A DNA stretch of 60,051 nt from Burkholderiaceae bacterium (GTDB taxonomy: Bacteria; Pseudomonadota; Gammaproteobacteria; Burkholderiales; Burkholderiaceae_E): NCBI GenBank assembly GCA_021166725.1, contig JAJPES010000081.1:1-60051 (forward strand). Reading direction: 5' to 3'. The position numbers were made by a program, and so were the translations under genes. Below, piece after piece: positions 42,161-52,576 of this stretch; position 1 is the stretch's first letter, and each line of letters opens with the position of its first letter. The notes under the pieces were generated by a model. The model had not been told where the DNA came from. It searched no databases and worked only from the letters and a program-made list of their open reading frames with translations.

Positions 42161-43210
42161 TCAGCAGCGCATCGGGCTCATCGTGGCCGACGAGTCACGA
42201 ATGCCGTCGAGGACGCGCTCCCGATCCAGTCCGACGTTGTCATGCTCGAGCACGCGTTCGGCGCGATAGCTCGAACGCACGAACGGCCCGGCCACCGCTT
42301 CGAGGAAACCCTTCGCGAGCGCCGCATCTCGATACGTGCGGAACTGCTCCGGATCGACGTAGCGCTGCACCGGAAGGTGGTTCGGCGTGGGACGCATGTA
42401 CTGGCCCATCGTCACGACGTCCACGCCGGCCTCGCGCATGTCGTCGAGCGCCTCGTCGATCTCGCCATCGGTTTCGCCCAGCCCCAGCATCAGGCTCGTC
42501 TTGGTGATCGTCCGCGGCGCGTGCGCCTTCGCGAAGCGCAGCACCTCGAGTGTCTGCTCGTAGCCCGCGCGGGCGTCGCGCACCGGATGCGTGAGGCGCC
42601 GGACCGTCTCCAGGTTCTGCGCGTAGGTGGCGAGGCCCGCGTCGAGCACCGTCGCGACGTGCTCGTGGATCCCCTGGAAGTCAGGCGTCAGCGCCTCCAC
42701 CGCGGTGCCCGGCGTGCGCTCGTGGATCGCACGAATGCATGACGCGTAGTGCGTAGCGCCCAGGTCAAGCAGGTCGTCGCGGTCCACCGAAGTGAGCACC
42801 ACGTAGCGAAGACCCATCAGCGCGACGGCATCCGCCACGTTGGCCGGTTCGCGCGCATCGAGCCATCCTTTCGGATTGCCGGTGTTCACCGAGCAGAAGC
42901 GGCAGGCGCGCGTGCAGACCGAGCCCATCAGCATGAACGTCGCGGTGCCGCGTCCCCAGCATTCGGCGATGTTCGGGCACTTGGACTCGGCGCACACCGT
43001 GGACAGGCGATGCGAGCGGACGATCTCGGCCACCTCGCGATAGCGCGCGCCGCCGGGGATGCCCACGCGCAGCCACGATGGCTTCGGGCCGGCGTCACGC
43101 ATCTTCGTATCCGCGCCCGGCTTGATTCCGTCCAGGATCGCGCGCGTGCCCTGCGGCGTGTCGATCTTGGTCCCGGAGGCGGGGCGACGGGGGTGAGGGG
43201 TGTCGTTCAT
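42161..43210 (-). CDS. lipA: Lipoyl synthase (radical SAM)
   Basis: Inserts two sulfurs into octanoyl groups on lipoyl domains. 349 aa. Auxiliary cluster ligands are in [12 protein letters not shown], the radical-SAM cluster ligands in CTRACRFC, and the C-terminal RSSYRAE motif supplies the serine ligand. [18 protein letters not shown] is diagnostic. Start [10 protein letters not shown] at 43210 with GGGAGGAG-like SD region upstream. lipB, its usual neighbour, is not adjacent. Confidence 0.97.
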   Translation of the reverse strand: MNDTPHPRRPASGTKIDTPQGTRAILDGIKPGADTKMRDAGPKPSWLRVGIPGGARYREVAEIVRSHRLSTVCAESKCPNIAECWGRGTATFMLMGSVCTRACRFCSVNTGNPKGWLDAREPANVADAVALMGLRYVVLTSVDRDDLLDLGATHYASCIRAIHERTPGTAVEALTPDFQGIHEHVATVLDAGLATYAQNLETVRRLTHPVRDARAGYEQTLEVLRFAKAHAPRTITKTSLMLGLGETDGEIDEALDDMREAGVDVVTMGQYMRPTPNHLPVQRYVDPEQFRTYRDAALAKGFLEAVAGPFVRSSYRAERVLEHDNVGLDRERVLDGIRDSSATMSPMRC

Positions 43211-43483
43211 CGGGAGGAGTCGATCGCGAAGTCGCGCGCAGGGATGGCCAAGCAAGCGTCATGATATCGAGACGCGCCGCACCCGCTTGTGGATGGATCG
43301 GAGGCTCCTGTCCCCAGAGACCGAGGATCGACCGACATGGCTGCAACAGCATCCTCGCCGCTCATCGTCGAGTCCCGCCCGCTGGTCGGCATCTCGGCCG
43401 GAGGATGGTGCGGCGCGACAAATGCACAGGCCCGATGAACCTTTGCCCCCTACAGTGGCAAGGACACCGAGGTGGGCCAAGCC

Positions 43484-43684
43484 ATGACCGATGAGCAGTT
43501 GGACGAACTGATGAAACTCGCCGCAAGGGGCGATAGCGATGCACAGCAAATGATCGACGCGTGGATTGCCCGAGCGCTCTCACCGCTGTGCGCGACGCCG
43601 CCGCGGCCCGATGAAGTGACCTGGCTGAACGACGAGCCGGAATGCTGCTGCATCTGCTCGGGGGACGAGCGGCTCGCGGCCTGA
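43484..43684 (+). CDS. Small Cys-rich hypothetical protein
   Basis: 66 aa: TDEQLDELMKLAARGDSDAQQMIDAWIARAL followed by PSPRPDEV-like linker and a Cys cluster ECCCICSGDERLAA. The ATG at 43484 follows GAGGTGG. No family recognised. The acidic helical N-terminus and four Cys in five positions suggest metal or redox binding, but coding status is only moderately supported. Confidence 0.5.
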   Translation: MTDEQLDELMKLAARGDSDAQQMIDAWIARALSPLCATPPRPDEVTWLNDEPECCCICSGDERLAA

Positions 43685-43706
43685 CGCCGCCCGCCAGGCG
43701 TCGCAT

Positions 43707-43833
43707 CGATGGTGGCCAAGGGCGGAATCGCCCTCGGCGATCGATTTTGCTCGCTACGCTCGCGAAATCGATGGTGGCCAAGGGCGGAATCGCCCTCGGC
43801 GATCGATTTTGCTCGCTACGCTCGCGAAATCGA

Positions 43834-43854
<21 letters not shown>
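43707..43854. repeat. 62-bp tandem repeats containing the tRNA-Phe 3' end
   Basis: Two identical 62-base units (43707-43768, 43769-43830) are followed by a third partial copy that is the real 3' end of tRNA-Phe (43831-43854). Each unit holds the last 21 bases of the tRNA (CCA end to T-loop on the minus strand) plus an imperfect hairpin CGATTTTGC...GCGAAATCG, probably the tRNA terminator. ORFs across them are artefacts. Confidence 0.92.
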
Positions 43855-43909
<55 letters not shown>

Positions 43910-44000
43910 CCGGGGCGCGAGGCGGACCCGCCGCGCCGGAAAGGCCGCAATCTTAGCAGATGCCCCGTGCGCGCCGAGGTGCGGCACCTATAATCCGCCC

Positions 44001-45263
44001 ATGTCGGACAGCAGCGATCTACTCCGCACCGACGTTGCCGTCGTCGGTCGCGGCGCGGTGGGCGTGGCGGCGGCGCTCGCGCTGTCGCGCGCCGGTCTGT
44101 CCACCGTACTCGTCGGCGCGCAACCGGTGCCCGATGCGATGGACGAATCCGACGCCTGGGATTTGCGCGTCTTCGCGCTGTCGCCGGCCACGCGCCGGCT
44201 GCTCGAGTCGATCGATGCCTGGCAGGCGCTCGATGCACATCGCGTCGCGCCGGTCTACGACATGCGCGTATTCCCCGCCTTCGGTTCGCAGGACGACGAG
44301 TTGCACTTCAGCGCCTACGAGTCGTGCATCGAGGCGCTCGCCTGGATCGTCGAGCAGCGCAACCTGATGCGTGCGCTCGACGAGGCGCAGCAGGCCGCAT
44401 CGCTGCAAATCGTCGACGAGCGCTTCGAGGGCTTCGACAACGCGGTGCACGCCGCGTCGCCGGCGCAGGAACCGTTCATTCGGCTGCTTCTCGACGGTGG
44501 CCGTCGCATCGAGGCGCGCCTGGTCGTCGGCGCCGACGGTGCTGCTTCGCGCGTGCGCGAAGCGGCCGGCATCGGCAGTCGCGTTTCCGACTATCCGCAG
44601 CGCGCGCTCGTCGCGCACTTCGATACCTCGCTGTCGCATCGCGACGTCGCCTGGCAGTGGTTCGGCGAGCACGGCGTGCTGGCACTGCTGCCGTTGCCGG
44701 TTACCGGTCTCGCGCAGGTGCCGGCCGGGCGCGTGAGCATGGTCTGGGCGGCGCCGCACGAACTCGCCGACGAACTGCAGGCGATGACGCCCGATCAACT
44801 TGCCGCCCGGGTGCAGCAGGCAACCGGTTCCGCACTCGGCTCGATGACTTCGATCTCGCGCGTCGCCGGTTTCCCGCTGCGCCTGGCGCGTGCCTCGTCG
44901 ATGATCGCGCCTCGTGTCGCGCTGGTGGGCGACGCGGCGCACGTCGTCCATCCGCTGGCCGGGCAGGGCATGAATTTGGGCTTCGGCGACGTCGAGGCGT
45001 TGATGCGCACGCTGCGCGAGCGCGAGGCGACGCGCGATCCCGGCGATCGCCTGCTGCTGCGCCGATATGAGCGCGTTCGCGCCGAGCCGGTCGCGGCGAT
45101 GCGCCGCACCACCGACGGCCTGCAGCGGCTTTTCGACCCCGTGCGGCCGCTCGCACCGAAGCCGGTTGCGCCCTTCGTGCGCTCGTTCGTCACCCTGGGC
45201 TGGCGCGCCGTGGCACGATCTGGCTGGATCCGGAAACGGCTGGTCGCGCAGGCGGTACGCTGA
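44001..45263 (+). CDS. UbiH/UbiF-family FAD-dependent ubiquinone hydroxylase
   Basis: 420 aa. Flavin monooxygenase for ring hydroxylation in ubiquinone synthesis: VVGRGAVGVAAALALSRAG (Rossmann, GxGxxG), VVGADGAASRVREAAGI (DG motif) and VALVGDAAHVVHPLAGQGMNLGFGDVEAL (GD motif). Which ring carbon it attacks cannot be read from the sequence. dsbC follows after 29 bases. Confidence 0.9.
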   Translation: MSDSSDLLRTDVAVVGRGAVGVAAALALSRAGLSTVLVGAQPVPDAMDESDAWDLRVFALSPATRRLLESIDAWQALDAHRVAPVYDMRVFPAFGSQDDELHFSAYESCIEALAWIVEQRNLMRALDEAQQAASLQIVDERFEGFDNAVHAASPAQEPFIRLLLDGGRRIEARLVVGADGAASRVREAAGIGSRVSDYPQRALVAHFDTSLSHRDVAWQWFGEHGVLALLPLPVTGLAQVPAGRVSMVWAAPHELADELQAMTPDQLAARVQQATGSALGSMTSISRVAGFPLRLARASSMIAPRVALVGDAAHVVHPLAGQGMNLGFGDVEALMRTLREREATRDPGDRLLLRRYERVRAEPVAAMRRTTDGLQRLFDPVRPLAPKPVAPFVRSFVTLGWRAVARSGWIRKRLVAQAVR

Positions 45264-45292
45264 GCGCGCAACGCATTCACGAGGTTTCGTTC

Positions 45293-46069
45293 ATGTTCCG
45301 CATTTGTTCGCGACGCGTGCGTCGCCTGGCCGTCTCGTTCGGCGCAGCCGCCTTCGGTGTTTCGCTGATGCTCGCTGCGCCGCTTTCGCAGGCGCAGAAG
45401 GCCACCGACGATGCGGCCGAAGCGCGCGTCAGGGCGGCGATGGAGCAGATCACCGGCGGCCGCTCGAAGGTCGACGAGGTTCGCGCCACGCCCATTCCCG
45501 GGATGTACGAAGTCCGCGTCGGCACGCGGCTGCTCTACGTGGACGGGCAGGGCAAGTACATGTTCCTCGACGGCGACCTGATCGACCTGAAGTCGCAGCG
45601 CAATCTCACGCAGGAGCGCGTCGAGCAGCTGCAGACGATCGATTTCGGCGTGCTGCCGCTCGACCTCGCCATCAAGCAGGTCAACGGCAAGGGCAAGCGC
45701 GTCGTCGCCGTGTTCGAGGACGCCAACTGCGGCTACTGCAAACGGTTGCGTGCCGATCTCGTGAAGCTCGACGACGTGACGATCTACACGTTCCCGCTCG
45801 CCTTCCTGGCGGCCGATTCCGAGAGCAAGGCGCGCAAGGCAATGTGCGCGGCCGATCCGGCGCGCGCGTGGAACGACCTGCTGCTGAGCAACCGCGTACC
45901 CGACAACGCGGGCACCTGCGAGACGCCGCTGAAGCAGGTGCACGATCTCGCGCAGAAGCTCGGCATCACCGGCACGCCGGTCGTGTTCTTCTCGAACGGC
46001 CGCCGGCTCACCGGCTACGCGCCGCCCGAGCAGTTCGGCAAGATGCTCGCCGCGCATTCGAAGGGCTGA
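45293..46069 (+). CDS. dsbC: Thiol:disulfide interchange protein (disulfide isomerase)
   Basis: 258 aa. Signal peptide (SFGAAAFGVSLMLAAPLSQA), N-terminal dimerisation domain (TPIPGMYEVRVGTRLLYVDGQGKYMFLDGDLIDL) and thioredoxin domain with active site CGYC (EDANCGYCKRL) and cis-Pro TGTPVVFFSNGRR. Rearranges wrong disulfides in the periplasm. Common in betaproteobacteria directly after a UbiH-family gene. Confidence 0.95.
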   Translation: MFRICSRRVRRLAVSFGAAAFGVSLMLAAPLSQAQKATDDAAEARVRAAMEQITGGRSKVDEVRATPIPGMYEVRVGTRLLYVDGQGKYMFLDGDLIDLKSQRNLTQERVEQLQTIDFGVLPLDLAIKQVNGKGKRVVAVFEDANCGYCKRLRADLVKLDDVTIYTFPLAFLAADSESKARKAMCAADPARAWNDLLLSNRVPDNAGTCETPLKQVHDLAQKLGITGTPVVFFSNGRRLTGYAPPEQFGKMLAAHSKG

Positions 46070-46083
46070 CCCGCACGAAACGC

Positions 46084-46105
46084 CGTCGCGAGCGTCCTCG
46101 CGACG
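46084..46105. terminator. Hairpin between convergent dsbC and mltA
   Basis: CGTCGCGAG-CGTC-CTCGCGACG, a perfect 9-bp stem with 4-base loop, 15 bases after the dsbC stop and 24 before the mltA stop. No T-tract on either side, so a terminator role is an inference from position. Confidence 0.5.
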
Positions 46106-46128
46106 CACGCCACGGCATCGAAGGCCGC

Positions 46129-47361
46129 TCAGTGCGGCGGCGTTTCGCCTTTCGGCAACAGCAGCCACATCCGCATCGGCTGACGGGCAAGCCCGGCAAG
46201 CCGCCCCGCTTCGTCGCCCGAGCCCCAGAAGAGGTCGGCGCGCACTGCGCCGACGATCGCCGCCCCCCGGTCCTGCGAGACGACGACGCGCCGCAACGGC
46301 GCCCCCGTGTCGGGGTGCGTGCCGTCCACGAAAAGCAGGGCGCCGGGCGGAACGAAAGCCGGGTCGGTGGCCACCGAGCGCATCGGGGTGAGCGCCACGC
46401 CGAGCGCGCCCGGCGGACCCGCATCCGGCGCCATCGTGGAAGGCAACTCGCGGAAGAAGATGTAGCGCGGATTGGCGTGCATGACTGCCCGCGCCTGCGA
46501 CGGGTTCGCGCGCAACCACGCGCGGATCGCTGCCGCATCCACCGCGCCGGGCGCGAGCGCGCCGCGCTCGATCAGCACGCGCCCGATCGCCCGGTATGGA
46601 TGTCCGTTGTGATCGGCGAATCCCACCCTGACGATCGTTCCGTCGGGCAGGCGTACGCGCCCCGAGCCCTGCACCTGAAGGAAGAACGCTTCGATCGGAT
46701 CGTCGAGCCAGAGCAGCGTCTTCGGCCGGCGCAGCCCGTCGTTCTCGATGCTCGCGCGCGATGGGTAGGGTCCGGCGGGCCGGCCGTCGCGCAGCCTCTG
46801 CCGCGAACCGTCGGGCAGCGCGAGCAGATCGTCGGGCCGCGCCAGCAGCGGCACCTGCGAGCCGCTCACGCGCGTGCGCGTGCCGTGCAGGATCGGTTCG
46901 TAGTAGCCGGTGAGCAGTCCTTCGCGCTTGCCGTCTGCGCCGACGAGCGGCCAGGCATCGAAGCGTTGGGCGAGCCAGCGCGCAAGGTCTTCGGGGGCGG
47001 GAAGCTGTCGGCACAGCTCCGGCCACGGCGGCGGCGCACGCGCAAGAGCGCATTGCCGCGCAAGGGCTTCTTGAAGGTCCTCCAGTTCGTCGTCGTTCCA
47101 TCCCGGCAGCGCGTCCACGCGAAGCGGCGCGCGCATCCGCGACTCGCTCGCCGGCGTCGAACCCTCTTGCGTGTGCGCTGCAGCCTCACGCTGCGACGCC
47201 GGCGTCTCGCGGGCCGACGTCGAGGCCTCGCGCGCAGGTATCGACGAGGCGTGCCCCGAGCTGGTTGCATCGGGCGCGGGCACCGACGCGCAGCCGGCGA
47301 TGATCAGCGCGAGTGTCGCGCAGATCCACGCGACGGTGCTCGCGCGCATCCGACGAGACAT
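46129..47361 (-). CDS. mltA: Membrane-bound lytic murein transglycosylase A
   Basis: 410 aa lipoprotein: signal and lipobox IAGC (ICATLALIIAGCAS). After a Ser/Ala/Glu-rich spacer, LLTGYYEPILHGTR starts the MltA domain, FFLQVQGSGRVRLPDGTIVRVGFADHNGHPYRAIGRVLI is its core, and a 3D domain ends VDGTHPDTGAPLRRVVVSQDRGAAIVGAVRADLFWGSG (catalytic Asp region). Starts at 47361 (or 47349) are equally possible; no SD is evident. Confidence 0.93.
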   Translation of the reverse strand: MSRRMRASTVAWICATLALIIAGCASVPAPDATSSGHASSIPAREASTSARETPASQREAAAHTQEGSTPASESRMRAPLRVDALPGWNDDELEDLQEALARQCALARAPPPWPELCRQLPAPEDLARWLAQRFDAWPLVGADGKREGLLTGYYEPILHGTRTRVSGSQVPLLARPDDLLALPDGSRQRLRDGRPAGPYPSRASIENDGLRRPKTLLWLDDPIEAFFLQVQGSGRVRLPDGTIVRVGFADHNGHPYRAIGRVLIERGALAPGAVDAAAIRAWLRANPSQARAVMHANPRYIFFRELPSTMAPDAGPPGALGVALTPMRSVATDPAFVPPGALLFVDGTHPDTGAPLRRVVVSQDRGAAIVGAVRADLFWGSGDEAGRLAGLARQPMRMWLLLPKGETPPH

Positions 47362-47396
47362 TCGCGCGAGCGCGCCGTCGAAAAACGGAATGCCGA

Positions 47397-47783
47397 TCAA
47401 TGCAGCGTTCGCGGCATGCTCAGCGCGAACTGCGGAATCTCGACATCGAAGCGCTCCCCGTCCTCGGCCACGAAGAAGTAGCTGCCGCGCATCTCCCCGG
47501 TGGGCGTGGCGAGCTGGCTGCCGCTCGTGTACTCGAAGCGCTCGCCGGGCGCGAGCAGCGGCTGCTGTCCGACGACACCCAGGCCCTTGACCTCGATGGA
47601 CCGGCCGTCGTCGTCGCTGATGTACCAGTGACGGCTGATGAGTTGCGCGGCGACATTGCCCTGATTGGTGATGCGAATGGTGTACGCGAACGAATAGCAG
47701 GAGTCGTCCGGCTTCGACTGTTCCGGCAGATACGAGGTCTGCACCTCGACGCGGAAGTCGTATCGCTTCTGGGGATCGGGCAC
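47397..47783 (-). CDS. apaG: ApaG (CorD) protein
   Basis: 128 aa with an Ig-like beta sandwich: [97 protein letters not shown]. Role unclear, linked to Co/Mg tolerance in enterobacteria. GTG at 47783 gives the family length; upstream frame runs into the rpe promoter region. mltA follows 35 bases downstream. Confidence 0.94.
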   Translation of the reverse strand: MPDPQKRYDFRVEVQTSYLPEQSKPDDSCYSFAYTIRITNQGNVAAQLISRHWYISDDDGRSIEVKGLGVVGQQPLLAPGERFEYTSGSQLATPTGEMRGSYFFVAEDGERFDVEIPQFALSMPRTLH

Positions 47784-47853
47784 GGCAGGCGCAGTTCGGT
47801 GGCTGGCTACAATTGTAGACACGCATGTTGCGTGCGTTCGCGAATCCCTCCGA

Positions 47854-48546
47854 ATGAGCACCGAATTCCTGCTGGCCCCAAGCATCCTGTCCGCCGATTT
47901 CGCGCGCCTGGGCGAGGAGGTGCGCGCCGTTCAGGCGGCGGGCGCCGACTGGATCCACTTCGACGTCATGGACAACCACTACGTGCCGAACCTGAGCATC
48001 GGCCCGATGGTGTGCGAGGCGTTGCGTCCTCACGTGGAGATCCCGATCGACGTGCACCTGATGGTCGAGCCGGTCGATCGCATCGTCGCCGACTTTGCGA
48101 AGGCCGGTGCGAGCTGGATCAGTTTTCATCCGGAAGCCACGCGCCACGTCGATCGCACGCTCGAGTTGATCCGCGACCACGGCTGCAAGGCCGGCCTGGT
48201 GTTCAATCCGGCCACGCCGCTGAACTGGCTCGACTACCTGATGGACCGCATCGATCTCGTGCTGCTGATGTCGGTCAATCCCGGATTCGGCGGACAGAAG
48301 TTCATCGCGTCGGCGCTGCCGAAGCTGCGCGCCACGCGCGAGCGCATCGACGCGCACGTGAAGCAGGGCGGACAGCCGATCCGCCTCGAGATCGACGGAG
48401 GCGTCAAGGTCGAGAACGTGGCCGAGTGCGCACGCGCCGGCGCCGACACCTTCGTTGCCGGTTCGGCGGTGTTCGGCGCGCCCGATGCCGACGGTGGCTA
48501 CCGCGGAATCGTCCGGGCGTTTCGCTCGGCGCTGGCGGGCGCGTGA
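47854..48546 (+). CDS. rpe: Ribulose-phosphate 3-epimerase
   Basis: 230 aa TIM barrel. [18 protein letters not shown] (substrate Ser), [19 protein letters not shown] (metal His/Asp), [11 protein letters not shown] and [23 protein letters not shown] are diagnostic. Pentose phosphate/Calvin enzyme. A TACAAT -10-like box at 47809 lies in the divergent apaG-rpe gap. The stop overlaps gph (GTGA). Confidence 0.96.
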   Translation: MSTEFLLAPSILSADFARLGEEVRAVQAAGADWIHFDVMDNHYVPNLSIGPMVCEALRPHVEIPIDVHLMVEPVDRIVADFAKAGASWISFHPEATRHVDRTLELIRDHGCKAGLVFNPATPLNWLDYLMDRIDLVLLMSVNPGFGGQKFIASALPKLRATRERIDAHVKQGGQPIRLEIDGGVKVENVAECARAGADTFVAGSAVFGAPDADGGYRGIVRAFRSALAGA

Positions 48547-49271
48547 ACGCAGCGAACCCTGTACGACGCGCGAACGTTTCGTCGCGCGCGACGCGAACGA
48601 CCTTCCGGGCACGGGCCGTCCTGCTCGACCTCGATGGCACGCTGCTCGATACCGTCGCCGATCTCGCGGCAGCGGTGGATGCGATGCTTGTCGAAGTGGG
48701 CAGGGCGCCGATCGGCGAGGAAACGGTGCGCACCTACGTCGGCAAGGGCGCGCGAGTGCTCGTGCGGCGCGCATTGGCCGGTTCTCTCGATGCACCCTGC
48801 GACGACGACGCGGTCGATGCGGCGATGCCGGTATTCGAGCGCCACTACGCGCGCCGCAACGGCACCAGCGCGCGCCTGTATCCGAACGTCGTCGAAGGCC
48901 TAGCCGCGCTGCGCGCGAAAGGCCTTGCGCTCGCCTGCGTCACCAACAAGCCGCAGGGCTTCACCGATGCGCTGCTCGCTCGAACCGGACTGGCGGCGTA
49001 CTTCGCCGTCGTCGTCGGCGCCGATGCACGTCTCGCGCGCAAGCCCGATCCCCAACCGCTGTTGCATGCGTGCGAGCGCCTCGGCGTTTCGCCCGCCCAG
49101 GCAGTGGCCGTCGGCGACTCGATGAACGACGTGCAGGCGGCGCGCGCTGCCGGCATGCGGGTGATCGTCGTGCCCTACGGCTACAACGAGGGCCGGCCGT
49201 CGTCGGCTCTCGATGCCGACGCCCACGTGGACGATCTGCAACAGGCCGCCGCGCGCATCGTGATGCTATAG
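48543..49271 (+). CDS. gph: Phosphoglycolate phosphatase
   Basis: 242 aa HAD hydrolase. [15 protein letters not shown] (nucleophile Asp), [13 protein letters not shown] and [23 protein letters not shown] (motif IV) are present. Removes 2-phosphoglycolate from oxygenase side reactions or DNA repair. GTG at 48543 overlaps rpe; the first 27 residues are unconserved, so the start could be later. Gene order rpe-gph-trpE is usual in betaproteobacteria. Confidence 0.94.
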   Translation: MNAANPVRRANVSSRATRTTFRARAVLLDLDGTLLDTVADLAAAVDAMLVEVGRAPIGEETVRTYVGKGARVLVRRALAGSLDAPCDDDAVDAAMPVFERHYARRNGTSARLYPNVVEGLAALRAKGLALACVTNKPQGFTDALLARTGLAAYFAVVVGADARLARKPDPQPLLHACERLGVSPAQAVAVGDSMNDVQAARAAGMRVIVVPYGYNEGRPSSALDADAHVDDLQQAAARIVML

Positions 49272-49306
49272 TCGCAGCCGAGCACGTTCCGGTTTCCTGC
49301 AACTTC

Positions 49307-49375
49307 ATGCGTCCTGTTCGGGAATTTCAGCCGCTTCGCACCTGGCGTCGCTGGCATTGGCGGTGCTGGCGCTGA
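49307..49375 (+). CDS. trpL: Putative trp leader peptide (Trp-rich, 22 aa)
   Basis: A short ORF 118 bases before trpE ends TWRRWHWRCWR: four Trp codons in the last ten sense codons before TGA at 49373. This is the hallmark of a trp attenuator leader. A TATAGT box at 49267 could promote it. The SD is weak, and a terminator hairpin with U-run is not obvious in the GC-rich leader, so the mechanism is uncertain. Confidence 0.6.
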   Translation: MRPVREFQPLRTWRRWHWRCWR

Positions 49376-49455
49376 TCGCCGCACTGCCGTGCGCCGGCCG
49401 CCGCGCCGCGCGCCCGCGTTCCTGAACTCCCGATAGAACCGCGCCCTCGGCGCTC

Positions 49456-49479
49456 TCGCGAAGCGAGTCGGCTTCGCGA
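49456..49479 (+). promoter_or_regulatory. Hairpin in the trpE leader
   Basis: TCGCGAAGC-GAGTCG-GCTTCGCGA, a perfect 9-bp stem with a 6-base loop ending 13 bases before the trpE ATG. It may be an attenuator element or control access to the trpE ribosome binding site (GGAACGGA follows directly). No T-tract. Confidence 0.5.
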
Positions 49480-49492
49480 CGGAACGGACGTC

Positions 49493-50989
49493 ATGACCGA
49501 ACCCGGATTCCGCGCACTCGCTGCGCGCGGCTACAACCGCATACCGCTCGTGCTCGAGTGTCTCGCCGACCTCGACACGCCGCTCACGCTGTACCGCAAA
49601 CTCGCCGACGCACCGTGGAGCTTCCTGCTCGAGTCGGTGGTCGGCGGCGAGCGATCGGCGCGCTACTCGTTCATCGGACTGCCGGCGCGCACCGTGCTGC
49701 GCTCCACCGCCGATGGAGCGGAGTTGCTGCGCGACGGGGAACTCGTCGAGCGCCGTCCGGGCAACCCGCTCGATTTCGTCGAGGCCTTCCGCAGTGGCTT
49801 TCGCGTCGCACCGTGTGCTGCGCTGCCGCGTTCCTGCGGCGGACTCGCCGGGTATTTCGGCTACGACGCCGTGCGCCACATCGAGCCGAGCGTGCGGGTA
49901 CGCGCCAAGTCCGATCCGGTCGGCGTGCCCGACCTGCTGCTGATGCTGTGCGAGGAACTCGCTGTCGTCGACAACGTCGCCGGGCGGATCTACCTCGTCG
50001 TCCACGTCGATCCGCAGCACGACGAGGCGTACGAGCGTGGGATCGAGCGGCTGCAGGCGCTGCGCCGACGGCTCGCTGCGCCCATCGACGCACCGGCGTC
50101 GCCGAAGTTCGAACGTGGCAGCGAGCATCGTCCGTTCGCGCGCGACGAGTACCTGTCGGCGGTGGCGCGCGCCCAGGCGTACATCGCCGCCGGCGACGCG
50201 ATGCAGATCCAGGTGGGGCAACTGGTCGAACGCACGTTCCGCCCGCACCCGTTGACGCTGTATCGCGCGCTTCGTTCGATCAATCCGTCGCCGTATCTGT
50301 ACTACTACGACTTCGACGACTTCCACGTCGTCGGATCGTCGCCCGAGATCCTCGTGCGTCGCGACCGGCTCGACGACGGCGACCGCGTCACCGTGCGGCC
50401 GCTGGCCGGCACGCGTCGTCGCGGCGCCACCACCGAAGAGGACGAAGCGCTTGCTGCCGAACTGCTCGCCGATCCGAAGGAGCGCGCCGAGCACCTGATG
50501 CTGATCGACCTCGCGCGCAACGACGTCGGCCGCATCGCGCGTACCGGAACCGTCCGGGTGACCGAGCGTTTCGCCGTCGAGAAGTACTCGCACGTGATGC
50601 ACATCGTGTCGAATGTCGAAGGCCGCATCGATGCCGACGTGGATGCGCTGGACATCGTGCGCGCGACTTTTCCGGCCGGAACGCTGTCCGGCGCGCCGAA
50701 GGTACGCGCGATGCAGATCATCGACGAGCTCGAGCCGACGCGGCGAGGCCTGTACGGCGGCGCCTGTGGGTACTTGTCCTTCGCCGGCGACGTCGACCTG
50801 GCGATCGCGATCCGCACGGCGGTCGTGCGCGACGGCGTGCTCTACGCGCAGGCCGCCGCCGGCGTGGTCGCCGATTCGGTTCCCGAGAACGAATGGCAGG
50901 AAACCGAGAACAAGCTGCGCGCGGTGTTGCGCGCGGCGGAACTCGCCGAGGACGGGCTCGCGATGGAAGGAGAGTCGACGTGCTGCTGA
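49493..50989 (+). CDS. trpE: Anthranilate synthase component I
   Basis: 498 aa. Converts chorismate to anthranilate using ammonia from TrpG. The N-terminal Trp-binding site motif [18 protein letters not shown] is the feedback site. The catalytic region holds [94 protein letters not shown]. First structural gene of trpEGDC, behind the leader. Confidence 0.97.
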   Translation: MTEPGFRALAARGYNRIPLVLECLADLDTPLTLYRKLADAPWSFLLESVVGGERSARYSFIGLPARTVLRSTADGAELLRDGELVERRPGNPLDFVEAFRSGFRVAPCAALPRSCGGLAGYFGYDAVRHIEPSVRVRAKSDPVGVPDLLLMLCEELAVVDNVAGRIYLVVHVDPQHDEAYERGIERLQALRRRLAAPIDAPASPKFERGSEHRPFARDEYLSAVARAQAYIAAGDAMQIQVGQLVERTFRPHPLTLYRALRSINPSPYLYYYDFDDFHVVGSSPEILVRRDRLDDGDRVTVRPLAGTRRRGATTEEDEALAAELLADPKERAEHLMLIDLARNDVGRIARTGTVRVTERFAVEKYSHVMHIVSNVEGRIDADVDALDIVRATFPAGTLSGAPKVRAMQIIDELEPTRRGLYGGACGYLSFAGDVDLAIAIRTAVVRDGVLYAQAAAGVVADSVPENEWQETENKLRAVLRAAELAEDGLAMEGESTCC

Positions 50990-51543
50990 TGATCGACAAT
51001 TACGACAGCTTCACCTTCAATCTCGTGCAGTACTTCGCCGAGCTGCACGAGGAAGTGCGTACGGTGCGCAACGACGCGATCGAGCTCGACGCGATCGAAG
51101 CGCTGGCGCCCGATCGCATCGTGATTTCGCCGGGGCCGTGCTCGCCCGGCGAGGCCGGCATCTCGGTCGCGCTCGTGCGCCGCTTCGCCGGACGGATACC
51201 GATCCTCGGCGTATGCCTGGGGCACCAGGCGATCGGCGCGGCATTCGGCGCGCGCATCGTGCGTGCGCGCCACGTCGTCCACGGCAAGACCGCGACCATT
51301 TCGCACGACGGCGCGGGCGTCTTCCGCACGCTTCCCGATCGCTACAGCGCGGTGCGCTACCACTCGCTTGCCGTGGACCTCGCGAGCCTGCCCGACTGCC
51401 TCGAGCCGACGGCTTTCAGCGACGACGGCGAACTGATGGGGCTGCGCCATCGCGACTACGCCGTCGAGGGCGTGCAATTCCATCCCGAGTCGCTGCTCAC
51501 CGAGCACGGCCACGCGCTACTGCGCAATTTCCTGGAGAACTGA
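50980..51543 (+). CDS. trpG: Anthranilate synthase component II (glutamine amidotransferase)
   Basis: 187 aa. [16 protein letters not shown] start, [12 protein letters not shown], catalytic Cys in [12 protein letters not shown], and His/Glu in [13 protein letters not shown]. Supplies ammonia to TrpE; may also serve folate synthesis, as in other trpG genes. GTG at 50980 follows GGAAGGAGAG and overlaps trpE by 10 bases. Confidence 0.97.
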   Translation: MLLMIDNYDSFTFNLVQYFAELHEEVRTVRNDAIELDAIEALAPDRIVISPGPCSPGEAGISVALVRRFAGRIPILGVCLGHQAIGAAFGARIVRARHVVHGKTATISHDGAGVFRTLPDRYSAVRYHSLAVDLASLPDCLEPTAFSDDGELMGLRHRDYAVEGVQFHPESLLTEHGHALLRNFLEN

Positions 51544-51544
51544 G

Positions 51545-52576
51545 ATGACGATCACTGCACAGGAGGCGCTCACGCGCTGCATCGAACACCGCGAGATCTT
51601 CCACGACGAGATGCTATCGCTGATGCGCAGCATCATGAGCGGGGAGATGTCCGCGCCGATGATGGCAGCGATCCTGATGGGCCTGCGGGTGAAGAAGGAG
51701 ACGGTGGGCGAGATCGCCGCGGCGGCGCAGGTGATGCGCGAGTTCGCCAACAAGGTCGAGGTGGACGGCGCAGCGCATTTCGTCGACGTCGTCGGCACCG
51801 GCGGCGACGGTTCGCACACCTTCAACATCTCGACAGCCTCGGCTTTCGTCGCCGCCGCCGCCGGCGCCACTGTCGCCAAGCACGGCAATCGCGGCGTTTC
51901 GTCGAAGTCGGGTTCGGCCGATGCGCTCGAAGCGCTCGGCGCCAACATCATGCTCGAGCCGCGGCAGGTGGCCGACTGCATCCGCGAGACGGGCGTCGGC
52001 TTCATGTTCGCGCCGAACCACCACCCGGCAATGAAGAACGTGGCGCCGATTCGCCGCGAGCTCGGCGTGCGGACGATCTTCAACATCCTCGGTCCGCTGA
52101 CCAATCCGGCGGGCGCACCGAACATCCTGATGGGGGTGTTTCACCCCGACCTCGTGGGGATCCAGGTGCGCGTGATGCAGAATCTCGGAGCGAAGCACGC
52201 GCTGGTCGTGTGGGGCAAGGACGGCATGGACGAGGTCTCGCTCGGGGCAGCGACGATGGTGGGCGAACTGCGCGACGGGCGGGTGCGCGAGTACGAGATC
52301 CACCCCGAGGACTTCGGCCTGTCGATGGTCAGCAACCGCGGACTGCGCGTGGCCGACGCACTGGAATCGAAGGAAATGGTGCTCGAGGCACTGGACAATC
52401 GTCCGGGAACGCCGCGCGAGATCGTCGCGCTGAACGCCGGTGCGGCGCTCTACGCGGCCGACGTCGTCGATTCCATTCCCGCCGGCATCGAGCTTGCCCG
52501 CGAGGCCATCGCCAGCGGCGCTGCGCGAGCGCGCCTCGACGCCTTCGTGCGGTTCACGCAACGAGCCGGAAGATGA
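51545..52576 (+). CDS. trpD: Anthranilate phosphoribosyltransferase
   Basis: 343 aa. [51 protein letters not shown] is the PRPP/anthranilate-binding signature; [37 protein letters not shown] confirms. Starts 1 base after trpG and overlaps trpC by ATGA. Confidence 0.98.
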   Translation: MTITAQEALTRCIEHREIFHDEMLSLMRSIMSGEMSAPMMAAILMGLRVKKETVGEIAAAAQVMREFANKVEVDGAAHFVDVVGTGGDGSHTFNISTASAFVAAAAGATVAKHGNRGVSSKSGSADALEALGANIMLEPRQVADCIRETGVGFMFAPNHHPAMKNVAPIRRELGVRTIFNILGPLTNPAGAPNILMGVFHPDLVGIQVRVMQNLGAKHALVVWGKDGMDEVSLGAATMVGELRDGRVREYEIHPEDFGLSMVSNRGLRVADALESKEMVLEALDNRPGTPREIVALNAGAALYAADVVDSIPAGIELAREAIASGAARARLDAFVRFTQRAGR

